Of a DNA stretch of 59,059 bases, positions 42,671-55,089 are shown in pieces. This DNA is from Deltaproteobacteria bacterium Ga0077550 (GTDB lineage Bacteria > Myxococcota_A > Polyangia > Nannocystales > Nannocystaceae). The stretch lies in contig LNFB01000109.1 in the NCBI GenBank assembly GCA_001464385.1, positions 1 through 59,059 on the forward strand, written 5' to 3'. Position numbers and translations under genes: made by a program. Positions within the stretch are counted from its first letter, which is position 1. Each line of letters begins with the position of its first letter. The notes beneath the pieces are model-generated. The model was not told the origin of the DNA, ran no database searches, and saw only the letters and a list, made by a program, of their open reading frames with translations.

Positions 42671-43564
42671 ATGACCTCCGAGCCAAGTCTGAACGATCTC
42701 CCCGACATCGCCACCAAGGTGGGCGAATCCCTCGTGCGCGTCCAGGGAGGCCGCCGGCGCAGCGCCACGGGCGTGCCGTGGCGGCAGCCGGGGAGCCTCG
42801 TCACGGCGCTGCACGCCGTCGAGCGCGACGACGCGGTGGAGGTAACTCGGGCGGACGGCGTGACGTTCGAAGCGGCGGTCATCGGCCGCGATCCGTCCCT
42901 CGATCTGGCGCTGCTCCGCGCGCCGGCCGACGCAGTGCCGTCGCTGCCTCTTGCCTGGCGATCCACCGCGAGCTTGCGGATCGCCGAGCCGGTGCTGAGC
43001 CTCGGTCGCCCCGGCGCCAGCGTGCGCGCCGCCTTCGGCGTGCTCGGGGTCGTCGCCGGCGCCGTGCGCTTCGGCTCGGGCGGCGCGCTGGATCGCTACG
43101 TCGAGATCGATCGCCAGCTGCCGCAGGGCTTCTCGGGATCGTTGGTCGTCGACCTGAAGCAGCACGTCGTGGGACTCGCGATGCGCGGGGTCGTGCGCGG
43201 CGCGTCGATCGTGCTGGGTGACACCACCCTCGAGCGCGTGCTCGGGCAGCTCGAGCGCCACGGTCACATCCAGCGGGGCTACATCGGCGTCGGCGTCCAT
43301 CCGGCGCGGCTGCCGACCGACCACGCCGCGCGACTCGGCCGCGGTCGAGCGCTCATCGTCGTCGCGATCGAGGACGACGGCCCCGCAAGTCGTGCGGGCG
43401 TCTCCCTCGGGGACGTCATCGTCGCCGTCGACGACGACGCGGTCACGACGCCGCTCGAGCTGCGCGCGGCGCTGGAAGATCGAGCCAAGCAGCGTGTCAC
43501 GATTTCCCTCATCCGTGGCGGTGCGCCGACCACCGTCGAAGTCGAACCGGGTCTGCGTGCCTGA
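42671..43564 (+). CDS. HtrA/DegP-like trypsin-family serine protease with PDZ domain
   Basis: 297 residues from ATG at 42671; an ATG at 42656 is in frame. No signal peptide is visible, so the protein may be cytoplasmic. Catalytic triad candidates: H48 in GSLVTALHAVERD, D78 in DPSLDLALL and S155 in LPQGFSGSLVVD, where the usual GNSGGPL is changed to GFSGSL but the Ser and its oxyanion Gly remain. LGRPGASVRAAFGVLGVVAG corresponds to the G.P.G...t...G.vs strand. Residues 205-295 form a PDZ-type domain (GRALIVVAIEDDGPASRAGV, SLGDVIVAVDDDAVTTPLEL). It is followed 69 bases later by the Lon gene, suggesting a protein-quality-control unit. Confidence 0.85.
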   Translation: MTSEPSLNDLPDIATKVGESLVRVQGGRRRSATGVPWRQPGSLVTALHAVERDDAVEVTRADGVTFEAAVIGRDPSLDLALLRAPADAVPSLPLAWRSTASLRIAEPVLSLGRPGASVRAAFGVLGVVAGAVRFGSGGALDRYVEIDRQLPQGFSGSLVVDLKQHVVGLAMRGVVRGASIVLGDTTLERVLGQLERHGHIQRGYIGVGVHPARLPTDHAARLGRGRALIVVAIEDDGPASRAGVSLGDVIVAVDDDAVTTPLELRAALEDRAKQRVTISLIRGGAPTTVEVEPGLRA

Positions 43565-43633
43565 AAGCGCCCGCGACCGCGCCACCCCAACCCACCCGCC
43601 GACCACAACGTCGGTCACCGTTTGGAGCCCGCC

Positions 43634-46006
<2,373 letters not shown>

Positions 46007-46073
46007 GCGGATCCCCGAGGGGCGCGGACGGTAGGGCGCGGGCGCGTGTCGGGAGCTGACCCCGACACGCGCG

Positions 46074-47249
<1,176 letters not shown>

Positions 47250-47365
47250 GCATTCATGCTCCCAGGCCGCGGCCGCGTTGGGAAGCCACAAACGTACGCT
47301 ACGCCCCAACGTGGGCGGCGCGCCCGGAGTTGACGCGCACAGTCGCGCGCGCCCATCCTGTTGGG

Positions 47366-48442
47366 ATGTTGGGTCGAGTGCCGCGATTCCTTCGGTCGCT
47401 CCGCGCCACGACGCCGAGTCGAGGTCTGTGGCCCTCGGTCCTCGCGGTCACTGCGGCCTGCGGTGACGGTGGCCGCGCCGACGAGTCCGACAGCGGCGTG
47501 TCGCTGACGGGGATTTCCGTCGGCGCAGGGTCGACCGGAATCGATCCCGATGGCTCCGACACGCTGGGCAAGCTCGACGTCCTGGGCGCCGACACCGGCG
47601 CGAGCATGGGCGGAGACAGCAGCACCGACGCGGGCTGCAAGAAGGTCGACCTGCTGTTCGTCATCGACAACAGCGGGAGCATGGCCGACGAGCAGATCAA
47701 CCTGGTGTCGAGCTTCCCGGCGCTCATCGACGGGATGCGGACCGAGCTCGCCGACACGATGGGCTACAACGTCGGGGTCATCTCCAGCGACACCTACGTC
47801 GGCGACATCACCTGCGCGCCGCTTCAGGACGGCACGCTCATCACGCGCACCGCGGGCGTCGACTCGAGCAACGGGGTCTGCGGGCCCTTCGCGTCGGGCA
47901 AGCGGTTCATGACCGAGGCCGACGACCTCGAGACCAAGTTCGCCTGCGCCGCGCAGATCGGCACGTCGGGTGACGGCAACGAGCGGCCGATGGCGGCGCT
48001 CTCGGCCGCGCTCTCGCCGGGGCTCACCGGGCCGGGCATGTGCAACGAGGGCTTCCTGCGCGACGACGCGCTGCTCGTCGTCGTCCTCATCACCGACGAG
48101 GAGGACGACCACGAGCTCGACGGGTGCATGCAGGATCCGCAGCCCGGATCGCCCGGCGATCCCGTGGGGTGGTTCAACGCGGTCATCGCGGCCAAGGGCG
48201 GCGACGAGAGCAAGGTCGTCGTGCTGTCGCTGGTCGGGCCGAGTGAGGCGCCGCAGTGCCCCGCGCTCGACAAGTGCAACGGCGGCATCGACGGCGCCGA
48301 GGTGGCGACGCGCGTGCTCGAGTTCACCGAGATGTTCACGTACGGCTTCGTGGGGCCGATCTGCGAGCCGTACGGGCCGCTGTTCGTGGAGGCGATCGGG
48401 GTGATCAAGAGCGCCTGCGACGAGTTCGAGCCGCCGGGGTAG
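47366..48442 (+). CDS. VWA-domain lipoprotein
   Basis: 358 residues from ATG at 47366. Signal with lipobox near PSVLAVTAAC. After an Asp/Gly/Ser/Thr linker, the von Willebrand A domain shows VDLLFVIDNSGSMADEQINL, whose D101-x-S-x-S forms the MIDAS metal site. Later segments VGVISSDTYVGDITCAPLQD, LLVVVLITDEEDDHELDGCM (second Asp of MIDAS in TDEED) and KVVVLSLVGPSEAPQC fit the fold. About ten Cys suggest disulfides, consistent with export. VWA lipoproteins bind other proteins in a metal-dependent way. Followed by the CAP protein gene after 10 bases. Confidence 0.87.
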   Translation: MLGRVPRFLRSLRATTPSRGLWPSVLAVTAACGDGGRADESDSGVSLTGISVGAGSTGIDPDGSDTLGKLDVLGADTGASMGGDSSTDAGCKKVDLLFVIDNSGSMADEQINLVSSFPALIDGMRTELADTMGYNVGVISSDTYVGDITCAPLQDGTLITRTAGVDSSNGVCGPFASGKRFMTEADDLETKFACAAQIGTSGDGNERPMAALSAALSPGLTGPGMCNEGFLRDDALLVVVLITDEEDDHELDGCMQDPQPGSPGDPVGWFNAVIAAKGGDESKVVVLSLVGPSEAPQCPALDKCNGGIDGAEVATRVLEFTEMFTYGFVGPICEPYGPLFVEAIGVIKSACDEFEPPG

Positions 48443-48452
48443 AGTCGATCGG

Positions 48453-49046
48453 GTGAGTCCCCGCGCCGCGGCAGCGCTGCTGTTCCCCGCCCTGGCGTGC
48501 GCCGCGACGCCGGGCCCGTCGCCCGACGTGGCCGCGTCGCGGTCACCCTCGAGGGGGACGCACGCGGCGATCCGTTCACGTCCGACGCCGCGCGCGCCAG
48601 ACGAGCCCGCGGCCTCCCGCGATCGCGAGACCGGCGCGCTCGTCGGGATCACGGCGGCCCACAACGCGGTGCGCAAGGGCGTCGGCGTTGGTCCCTTGGT
48701 GTGGTCGAGCGAGCTGGCTGCGCACGCGCAGGAATGGGCGGACCACCTCGCGGCGAGCGGCTGCAACCTGCAGCACCGACCGCCCGGCGGCGACGCCTTC
48801 GGCGAGAACATCTTCTGGAGCTCGGGCGGCGCGACGCCGGCTTCGGTCGTCGCCGAGTGGACCGCCGAGCGGTCGGGCTACGACCACGCGAAGAACCGCT
48901 GCCGCGGCGTGTGCGGCCACTACACCCAGGTGGTCTGGCGGCGCAGCGAGCGGCTCGGCTGCGGCGTCGCGCGCTGCGACGGCGCCGAGCTCTGGGTGTG
49001 CAACTACGATCCGCCGGGCAACTTCGTCGGCGAGTCGCCGTATTGA
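48453..49046 (+). CDS. CAP (SCP/PR1) domain lipoprotein
   Basis: 197 residues from GTG at 48453, 10 bases after the VWA gene stop. A signal with Cys at residue 16 (AALLFPALAC) is likely. The CAP domain occupies about residues 65-195: ITAAHNAVRKGVGVGPLVWS, then ELAAHAQEWADHLAASGCNL, GENIFWSSG, CGHYTQVVWRRSERLGCGVA, and LWVCNYDPPGNFVGESPY. The two His and two Glu of the CAP cavity are present. Disulfides are likely. CAP proteins bind lipids or sterols in many organisms, which is noteworthy given the sterol-reductase gene at 27003, but no link is shown. Confidence 0.9.
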   Translation: MSPRAAAALLFPALACAATPGPSPDVAASRSPSRGTHAAIRSRPTPRAPDEPAASRDRETGALVGITAAHNAVRKGVGVGPLVWSSELAAHAQEWADHLAASGCNLQHRPPGGDAFGENIFWSSGGATPASVVAEWTAERSGYDHAKNRCRGVCGHYTQVVWRRSERLGCGVARCDGAELWVCNYDPPGNFVGESPY

Positions 49047-49053
49047 TCCGCGC

Positions 49054-49992
49054 ATGGTGACGGCGTGGCTCGGGTTCGTGGCAGCCCCGGTCCTCGCCGG
49101 CGTGGCGTTCGCGTATGCGTGGAGCCGTCGCGGCGTGGCGTCGCGCTGGGGCGCGTGGCCGGCGGTCGCGGCCTGCCTCGCGATGCCGTTCGTGCTGCCA
49201 CCGGTGTGGACGACCGTGCAGGTGATCGTATCGGTCATCGCGGTGACGACCGCGGCCAAGGCCCACATGGCCGCGCACGGTGGGCCCCGCGATCCGGCGA
49301 TGGCGGCGAACGTCGGTCGCTTCGCGCTGTGGTGGATCATGCCGCCCGAGTCGACGTGGCCCGCCGACCCGACGGCGACCGCCCGCGCGCGCGCCCGCGG
49401 CCTGCGACGCGCCGTGCGGGTCGCGGCGAAGCTGCCGGTGTTCGGCGCCCTGTACCTCGTCCACGCGTGGGTCCCCGAGCTCCACGCGCACCGCGTCGTC
49501 GAGGCCTTCTGGGCGCTGTGGCTGTGCTGGCTCGGCGTGTCCGCGATCGCCGATGGCGTCACCGCGGTGGTGATGCAGTTCGGCGTCGATTTCGAGGAGA
49601 TCTTCGAGGCGCCGCCGCTCGCCCGATCGCCGCGCGACTTCTGGGGTCGACGGTGGAACCTGTTCGTGCACCGCTTCGCGTCGCGCTTCCTGTTCCTGCC
49701 GCTGGGCGGCCGGCGTCACCCCGCGCGGGCGATGTTCGCGGTGTTCCTGTGCAGCGGCCTCATGCACGAGTACTTCGTGTTCGCGTGCACCGGCGCCCGG
49801 GGCACCCACGCGGGGTGGATGATGGGGTTCTTCGCGCTGCACGGCGCGGCGGTCGTCGGCGAGATGGCGCTGCGACGCCGACGCAAGCGGCCGCTCCCTG
49901 GCGCGCTCGCGGTCGCGCTGCACATCGGATGGTTGACCGTGACGGGTCCGCTGTTCTTCGGCCCGATGGGCGAGGTGTTCGCGGGATGGTGA
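49054..49992 (+). CDS. Wax-synthase-like membrane acyltransferase (MBOAT relative)
   Basis: 312 residues from ATG at 49054, with at least seven membrane segments. The segment SPRDFWGRRWNLFVHRFASR matches the wax-synthase/MBOAT block 'S..eFWgrRWH...r', and SGLMHEYFVFACTG has the conserved His in a membrane helix ('flvSGllHe'). These two His-containing motifs identify the plant-type wax synthase family of fatty-acyl transferases; related proteins esterify sterols. An acyl-CoA donor and a hydroxyl acceptor (fatty alcohol or sterol) are likely. It overlaps the start of the next gene by 7 bases. Confidence 0.82.
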   Translation: MVTAWLGFVAAPVLAGVAFAYAWSRRGVASRWGAWPAVAACLAMPFVLPPVWTTVQVIVSVIAVTTAAKAHMAAHGGPRDPAMAANVGRFALWWIMPPESTWPADPTATARARARGLRRAVRVAAKLPVFGALYLVHAWVPELHAHRVVEAFWALWLCWLGVSAIADGVTAVVMQFGVDFEEIFEAPPLARSPRDFWGRRWNLFVHRFASRFLFLPLGGRRHPARAMFAVFLCSGLMHEYFVFACTGARGTHAGWMMGFFALHGAAVVGEMALRRRRKRPLPGALAVALHIGWLTVTGPLFFGPMGEVFAGW

Positions 49993-50936
49993 GCGTGCTC
50001 GACACGATCGGCGGCACGCCGCTCCTGCCGCTCACACGGGTCGCGGGCGGGCTCGACGTGCGGGTCAAGTGCGAGCACATGAACCCCGGCGGCTCGATCA
50101 AGGACCGGATCGCCCAGGCGATCGTCGACGACGCCGAGCGCCGCGGCGTGCTGCGCTCCGGCATGACGCTCGTCGAGGCCACCGCGGGCAACACCGGCGT
50201 CGGCCTGGCCCTGGTCGCGGCGGTCCGCGGCTACCGGCTGTGCTGCGTGATGCCGGAGAAGATGTCGCTCGACAAGCGCGCGGCGCTGGCGGCCCTGGGC
50301 GCGGAGGTGATCATCACCGCCAATGCGCCGCCGTCGTCGCCGCAGAGCTTCCGCGCCGTTGCAGCGCGGCTCGCCGCGGAGCGGGGGTGGTTCTGCACCG
50401 ACCAGTTCGCCAACCCGGCCAACGTCCGCGTGCACGAGGAGGTCACCGCGGCCGAGATCCTCACGCAGACCGGCGGCCGCGTCGGGGCCTTCGTGGTCGG
50501 GGCGGGCACCGGCGGCACGATCACCGGCGTCGGCCGCCGCTTGAAGGCGGCGCTCCCGAACGTCCGCATCCTCCTCGCCGACCCCGAGGGCTCCGCGCTC
50601 GCGGACTGGGTCGAGACCGGTCGGCTCGGCGTCGACGGCTCGTACGCGGTCGAGGGCATCGGCGCGAGCGAGCCGCCGGCGAACCTCGATCGCAGCGTCA
50701 TCGACGGCGCGGTGCGGGTCAGCGACGCCGACAGCTTCGCGATGGCCCGCCGCCTCATCCAGGAGGAGGGCCTGCTGGTCGGAGGCTCCGCGGGCACCAA
50801 CGTCGCCGCGGCCCTGCGCGTCGCAGCGCAAGGCGGGCTCGACGGCCCGGTGGTGACGGTGCTCCCGGACGGCTGGGATCGCTACCGCACCACGCCGTGG
50901 ATGCGCGCGTGGGCGACCGAGCCATCGGGTTCCTAA
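49986..50936 (+). CDS. Cystathionine beta-synthase/cysteine synthase-like PLP enzyme
   Basis: 316 residues from ATG at 49986, overlapping the preceding gene by 7 bases. MNPGGSIKDRIAQAIVDD carries the PLP lysine (K39). VEATAGNTGVGLALVAAVRG and GAGTGGTITGVGRRLK form the substrate and phosphate loops. VEGIGASEPPANLDRSVID is closer to the cystathionine beta-synthase pattern than to CysK ('..IqGig.gfiP'). It lacks CBS (regulatory) domains, having only the catalytic domain. The expected reaction is beta-replacement on serine or O-acetylserine giving cysteine or cystathionine. Its link to the wax-synthase gene is unexplained. Confidence 0.88.
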   Translation: MVSVLDTIGGTPLLPLTRVAGGLDVRVKCEHMNPGGSIKDRIAQAIVDDAERRGVLRSGMTLVEATAGNTGVGLALVAAVRGYRLCCVMPEKMSLDKRAALAALGAEVIITANAPPSSPQSFRAVAARLAAERGWFCTDQFANPANVRVHEEVTAAEILTQTGGRVGAFVVGAGTGGTITGVGRRLKAALPNVRILLADPEGSALADWVETGRLGVDGSYAVEGIGASEPPANLDRSVIDGAVRVSDADSFAMARRLIQEEGLLVGGSAGTNVAAALRVAAQGGLDGPVVTVLPDGWDRYRTTPWMRAWATEPSGS

Positions 50937-51042
50937 GCCTCGCCACGCGGCGGAGACGCCCCGGTCGTCGACGCGAGAATTGCCGAGCAAGAACCGCGGT
51001 GGTGTCGGGCCGAGCGCGCGGTACAAGATCGAGGTGCCGACG

Positions 51043-52113
51043 GTGAAGCGACCTCCGACCGAAGCGCGCGCCGCGGCCGTGCTCGCCGATCTGCGCTGGG
51101 CGGCGGTGCGCGCCCGCGATCGCGACGCGACGTTCTTCTACTCGGTGTCGACCACCGGCGTGTACTGCCGCCCGTCGTGCGCGGCCCGGCCCGCGCGACC
51201 CGAGCACGTCGCCTTCCACGACACCACCGCGGCGGCCGAGCGCGCGGGGTTCCGGGCGTGCAAGCGCTGTCGCCCCGACGAGCCGCCCGCCGATGCGCGT
51301 CGGGCCGCCGTCGTCGCCGCGCTGTGTCGCCTGCTCGAGTCGAGCGACGAGATGCCGTCGCTCGAGGCCCTCGCCGCGCACGTCGGGCTCAGCCCCTTCC
51401 ACGTCCACCGCATGTTCAAGGCGGCGACCGGCGTGACGCCGCGGGCGTACGCGGCGGCGCACCGGGCCGAGCGCGTGCGACGGGAGCTCGAGGGCGACGG
51501 CAGCATCACCGAGGCGATCTACGGCGCGGGCTACAACTCGTCGGCCCGCTTCTACGCGGAGTCGACCGCGCGGCTGGGCATGACGCCGAGCGAGTACCGA
51601 TCGGGCGCCGCGGCGCTGCCGATCCGCTTCGCCGTCGGCGCGTGCAGCCTCGGCTCGTGCCTCGTCGCCGCGACGACGCGGGGCGTCTGCGCCATCCTGC
51701 TCGGCGACGATCCCGAGGCGCTGATCCACGACCTCGAGCGCCGCTTCGGCGGCGCGGCGCTGCAGGGCGGCGACGCGGAGTTCGACGCGCTCGTCGGTCG
51801 CGTGCTCGCGCTCGTCGAGCGGCCCGGCGCCGCGGCCGAGCTGCCGCTCGACATCCGCGGCACCGCCTTCCAACAGCGTGTGTGGGCGGCGCTGACCAAG
51901 ATCCCCGCGGGCACGACGATCAGCTACACCGCGCTCGCCGCGAGCCTCGGCGCGCCCCGATCGGCGCGGGTGGTCGCGCAGGCGTGCGCGGCCAATGCCC
52001 TCGCGGTGGCGATCCCGTGCCACCGCGTGGTGCGGACCGACGGCGGGTTGTCGGGCTACCGCTGGGGGCTCGAGCGCAAGCGGGCGCTGCTCGACCGCGA
52101 GGCGTCGGGCTGA
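51043..52113 (+). CDS. ada: Ada bifunctional DNA repair/transcription factor, O6-methylguanine methyltransferase
   Basis: 356 residues from GTG at 51043, the start with GAGG upstream; E. coli Ada has 354. The N domain has the four zinc Cys: C42, C46 (GVYCRPSC) and C73, C76 (ACKRC), matching C38, C42, C69 and C72 of E. coli; C42 would accept methyl from phosphotriesters. The AraC-type helix-turn-helix follows (SLEALAAHVGLSPFHVHRMF, ITEAIYGAGYNSSARFYAES). The C domain carries IPCHRVV with C326 (C321 in E. coli), which repairs O6-methylguanine. After methylation of C42 the protein probably activates its own gene. Confidence 0.94.
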   Translation: MKRPPTEARAAAVLADLRWAAVRARDRDATFFYSVSTTGVYCRPSCAARPARPEHVAFHDTTAAAERAGFRACKRCRPDEPPADARRAAVVAALCRLLESSDEMPSLEALAAHVGLSPFHVHRMFKAATGVTPRAYAAAHRAERVRRELEGDGSITEAIYGAGYNSSARFYAESTARLGMTPSEYRSGAAALPIRFAVGACSLGSCLVAATTRGVCAILLGDDPEALIHDLERRFGGAALQGGDAEFDALVGRVLALVERPGAAAELPLDIRGTAFQQRVWAALTKIPAGTTISYTALAASLGAPRSARVVAQACAANALAVAIPCHRVVRTDGGLSGYRWGLERKRALLDREASG

Positions 52114-52123
52114 AACTAAGGTG

Positions 52124-52171
52124 TTGACCTAAGCGATGTGCCGGCCTATGGTTAGGTCGATGCCTAACCAT
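52124..52171 (+). promoter_or_regulatory. Promoter and palindromic operator of the arsR-like gene
   Basis: TTGACC (52124-52129) and TATGGT (52147-52152) are separated by exactly 17 bases. The ATG is only seven bases after the -10, implying a leaderless message starting at 52160. A perfect inverted repeat, ATGGTTAGG (52148-52156) and CCTAACCAT (52163-52171), covers the -10, start site and start codon. ArsR-family dimers bind such operators, so autorepression is likely. An imperfect copy lies at 52117-52134. Confidence 0.75.
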
Positions 52172-52453
52172 GCCGTGCCGCTCGACCGCGTGTTCCAGGC
52201 GCTGGCCGATCCGACGCGCCGCGCCGTGGTCCAGCGGCTGTGCGCCGCGTCGAACGGCGCCGCCGTCAGCGACCTCGCCGCGCCGTTCGACATGGCGCTG
52301 CCGTCGTTCCTCCAGCACCTGAAGGTGCTCGAGGGCTGCGGCCTGGTCCGCTCCGAGAAGGCGGGCCGCGTCCGGACGTACCGCATCTCGCCGCAGCCGC
52401 TGAGGGCGGCCGAGCGGTGGATGGTCGAGCAGCGCGCCCACTGGGAGCGCTGA
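52160..52453 (+). CDS. ArsR-family repressor, truncated by an in-frame TGA
   Basis: 97 residues from ATG at 52160. The winged helix is complete: [20 protein letters not shown], then [20 protein letters not shown] and [20 protein letters not shown]. The group is the SRPBCC-associated ArsR type without metal Cys. The frame stops at TGA 52451-52453 after AHWER. Beyond it the same frame goes on with [20 protein letters not shown] to a TGA at 52538-52540, which overlaps the ATG of the next gene. In homologues the stop position is usually Arg (W-x-x-R-L-D-x-L), so a CGA to TGA change is likely. The dimerisation helix would be shortened; DNA binding could remain. Confidence 0.85.
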   Translation: MPNHAVPLDRVFQALADPTRRAVVQRLCAASNGAAVSDLAAPFDMALPSFLQHLKVLEGCGLVRSEKAGRVRTYRISPQPLRAAERWMVEQRAHWER

Positions 52454-52536
52454 CTCGATCAACTCGACGCCTACCTCGAGGGCCTCGCGCCCGCGAAACC
52501 AGCCAAGCACCCGAAGCAAGCCAAGGAGAAGAGCCG

Positions 52537-53037
52537 ATGAGCGACCAGCCGAAGATCGATCCCCTGCAGCGCATCCTCCCCGAGTTGGACCTCGTGTTCG
52601 AGCGCACCGTGGTGTGGATGGCGTGGACGCAACCCGAGCACCTGAAGCGGTGGTTCACGCCGGCGCCGTGGACCACGGTCGACTGCGAGATCGACCTGCG
52701 CCCGGGCGGCATCTTCCGCACGACGATGCGCTCGCCCGAGGGCGAGGAGTTCCCCAACCTCGGGTGCTACCTCGAGGTCGTCCCGCACCGCCGGCTGGTG
52801 TGGACGGACGCGCTCGAACCCGGCTTCCGACCCTCACGGGTCGAGGCGGGCCCGCACTGTCCGTTCCAGTTCACCGCGACGGTTCTCCTCGAGCCGGCCG
52901 ACCGCGGGACGCGGTACACCGCGATCGTCCAGCACAAGGACGCCGCGAGCCGGGCGCGGCACGAGGAGATGGGCTTCCACGAGGGGTGGGGCACGGCGCT
53001 CGAGCAGCTCGTCGCGCATGTGCGGGCGATTCGTTAG
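52537..53037 (+). CDS. SRPBCC (AHSA1-like) domain protein
   Basis: 166 residues from ATG at 52537, part of the ATGA overlap with the extended arsR frame. [20 protein letters not shown], then [31 protein letters not shown], and [20 protein letters not shown] show the AHSA1/START-like helix-grip pattern ('..P...vw.a.tdpe.l..Ww.p......'). [19 protein letters not shown] is the final helix. The partnership with an ArsR repressor is very common; the protein probably binds a hydrophobic ligand. Control by the operator at 52148-52171 is expected. Confidence 0.9.
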   Translation: MSDQPKIDPLQRILPELDLVFERTVVWMAWTQPEHLKRWFTPAPWTTVDCEIDLRPGGIFRTTMRSPEGEEFPNLGCYLEVVPHRRLVWTDALEPGFRPSRVEAGPHCPFQFTATVLLEPADRGTRYTAIVQHKDAASRARHEEMGFHEGWGTALEQLVAHVRAIR

Positions 53038-53115
53038 CGCGCGAGCGCGTCGATCACCCCCTCGGCGGCGGGTGGCGTGAGCGACGCCGCCCGGCATCGG
53101 GTAGGCTGCTGGCAT

Positions 53116-55089
53116 ATGGTTGGTTGGGCTAGGGTGCTGGTCGTCACGTCGTCGGATGCGGCGGGCAGGACGCGACGGTGGCGGTCTCCACGACGGGCGA
53201 CGCTTCGAGCTCGACGAACTCGACGAGCTCGACGAGCGGACGTACGTCCAGCTCGGAGTCCGAAGGCGCCACGTCGAGCACCGGCAGCCAGGACGAGACG
53301 TCCAGCGAGGTCGGCAGTACGGGACCCGAACCGATCGAGTGCGGCGACGCGACCAACGGTGAGGAGATCGAGCTCTCCGCTGACATCTCGGTCGATTGCG
53401 CGGTCGGTCGGACGTGCGCGGTCGATCGCGACGCGATGGCGCTGGCTGCCTTCGCGGGGCCGTTCACCGTCGTCGCCGAGTTCGACCTCGACACGCGCCC
53501 CGACGTCGCCCGCGCCGCTGGTCTCGCGCTGGGATCGCGCGGGCGAGCGCGTCTTCGAGGTGGGCATCGAGCCCGGCCAGCAGCCCTACCTCTGGCTGAG
53601 CCCCGATGGTAGCTACGCGCCGTCGAGCGCGACCTATGCCCGCGGCGAGGTCCAGCTGCGCATCGGCGCGGCCTACGAGGTCGCCGTCGTCGTCGAGCCC
53701 GGGGTTCGCGTGGCGATCTACCTCGATGGCCAGCAGATCCGCGAGCAGCCCGACATCCTCGACGCGCTCCACCAGGGGAGCGCCGAGCTCGCGATCGGAC
53801 GGCGCGCGGGCGAGTCGGATGGCCCGCTCGACGGCGCGATGCGACGCGTGCGTTTGTTCGATCGGGCGCTGACGGGCGACGAGGTCCACGCGATCGCGAC
53901 CGCCCACGACCACTGTAGCGAGCTGCAGACCCTGCCCGAGGTCGTGCCGCTCACCCAGGGACCGCGGTTCCACTGGTTCGGGTACTACGACAAGTTCCAG
54001 TTCGATCCGACCGACCGCTACGTCCTGGGCATGTCGGTCGACTTCGAAGATCGTGCGGTCAAGGCCTCCGACGTCGCCGAACTCGGGATGATCGATCTCG
54101 ACGCGGACAACGAGTGGATCCCGCTCGCGCAGTCGCGAGCGTTCAACTGGCAGCAGGGCTGCATGCTCCAGTGGCTCCCGGGGTCCAACGACGAGATCAT
54201 CTACAACGATCGCGAAGATCCCGAGGGCACCCCGCACTATGTCGCGCGGGTCCACAACGTCGAGACCGGCGTCAGCCGATCCCTGTCACGGCCGATCTTC
54301 ACCGTATCGCCCGACGGCGCGATTGGCCTCGGCATCGACTTCGAGCGCTACAAGGACATGGTCTCGGGCTACGGGTACCCCGGAATCACCGACCCCAACG
54401 CCGCGAACTGGGCGCCCGACGACATGGGCATCTACGCCATCGACATCGCATCGGGCGAATCCCAGCTCATCATCACCTACGCGGACACCGCTGCGTTCCC
54501 CAGCGACGCGGAGGGCAAGCGCTTCTTCTACGCCGTGCTCGTGAACCCGGCCGGTACGCGCTTCGTCTTCTACGAGCGGATCGTCCCCGCGGGCGGGGGC
54601 TACTCCCATACCCGGGTCTTCATGGCCGATCTCGACGGCTCTGACCTCGTGCTTGTCGATGACGCCGGCGATGCCAGTCATATCGACTGGCTCGACGACG
54701 AGCGAGTGGTGTTCTACTCGCCCCACTATGATGGTTATGCGACGATCCAAGACGGCCTCGGCCATGTCGGGAACGTCCTCGACTACCCTGTCAACGGACA
54801 CCAGACCTTCCTGCCCGGCAACGAATGGATGGTGAGCGACACCTACGCGGACGTGTTCCGCGAGCAGCATCCGTTCCTCTATCACCTCGTCGGCGACGAG
54901 ATCTACGCGCTGGGCCACATGCACTCGCCCACCGAGTACAGCGGGTCGGATCGCTGTGACAACCACCCCCGGGTGAGCCGCGACGGCCGACGGATCGTCG
55001 TCGACTCGGCCCAGTCCGAGGGGCGGCAGATGTACATGTTCGACATCGGCGAGCTGCTCGACCAGGGCGAGGCCCGGGCGAACCGCTAG
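53116..55089 (+). pseudogene. Frameshifted lipoprotein with LamG-like and beta-propeller domains
   Basis: Two frames carry parts of one protein. From about 53133 to 53520 one frame encodes a lipobox-like VVGCGG, a Ser/Thr/Glu linker (GDASSSTNSTSSTS, from about 53190) and the start of a jelly-roll domain (GPFTVVAEFDLDTRPDV). From about 53520 to the TAG at 55089 the +1 frame continues it: LVSRWDRAGERVFEVGIEPG, IGAAYEVAVVVEPGVRVAIY, the LamG-type end GPLDGAMRRVRLFDRALTG, then a propeller of about 380 residues (FHWFGYYDKFQFDPTDRYVL and TFLPGNEWMVSDTY). One base must be skipped near 53499-53524. A further shift may separate the signal peptide (MVGWARVLVV at 53116). It is either a recent pseudogene or contains sequence errors. 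Confidence 0.7.

Noticed and set aside
52451..52453. Selenocysteine at the arsR in-frame TGA
   Set aside because: The position is normally Arg, not Cys, and no hairpin with a G-bearing loop at suitable distance follows; GGGC/GCCC gives a loop starting with C.
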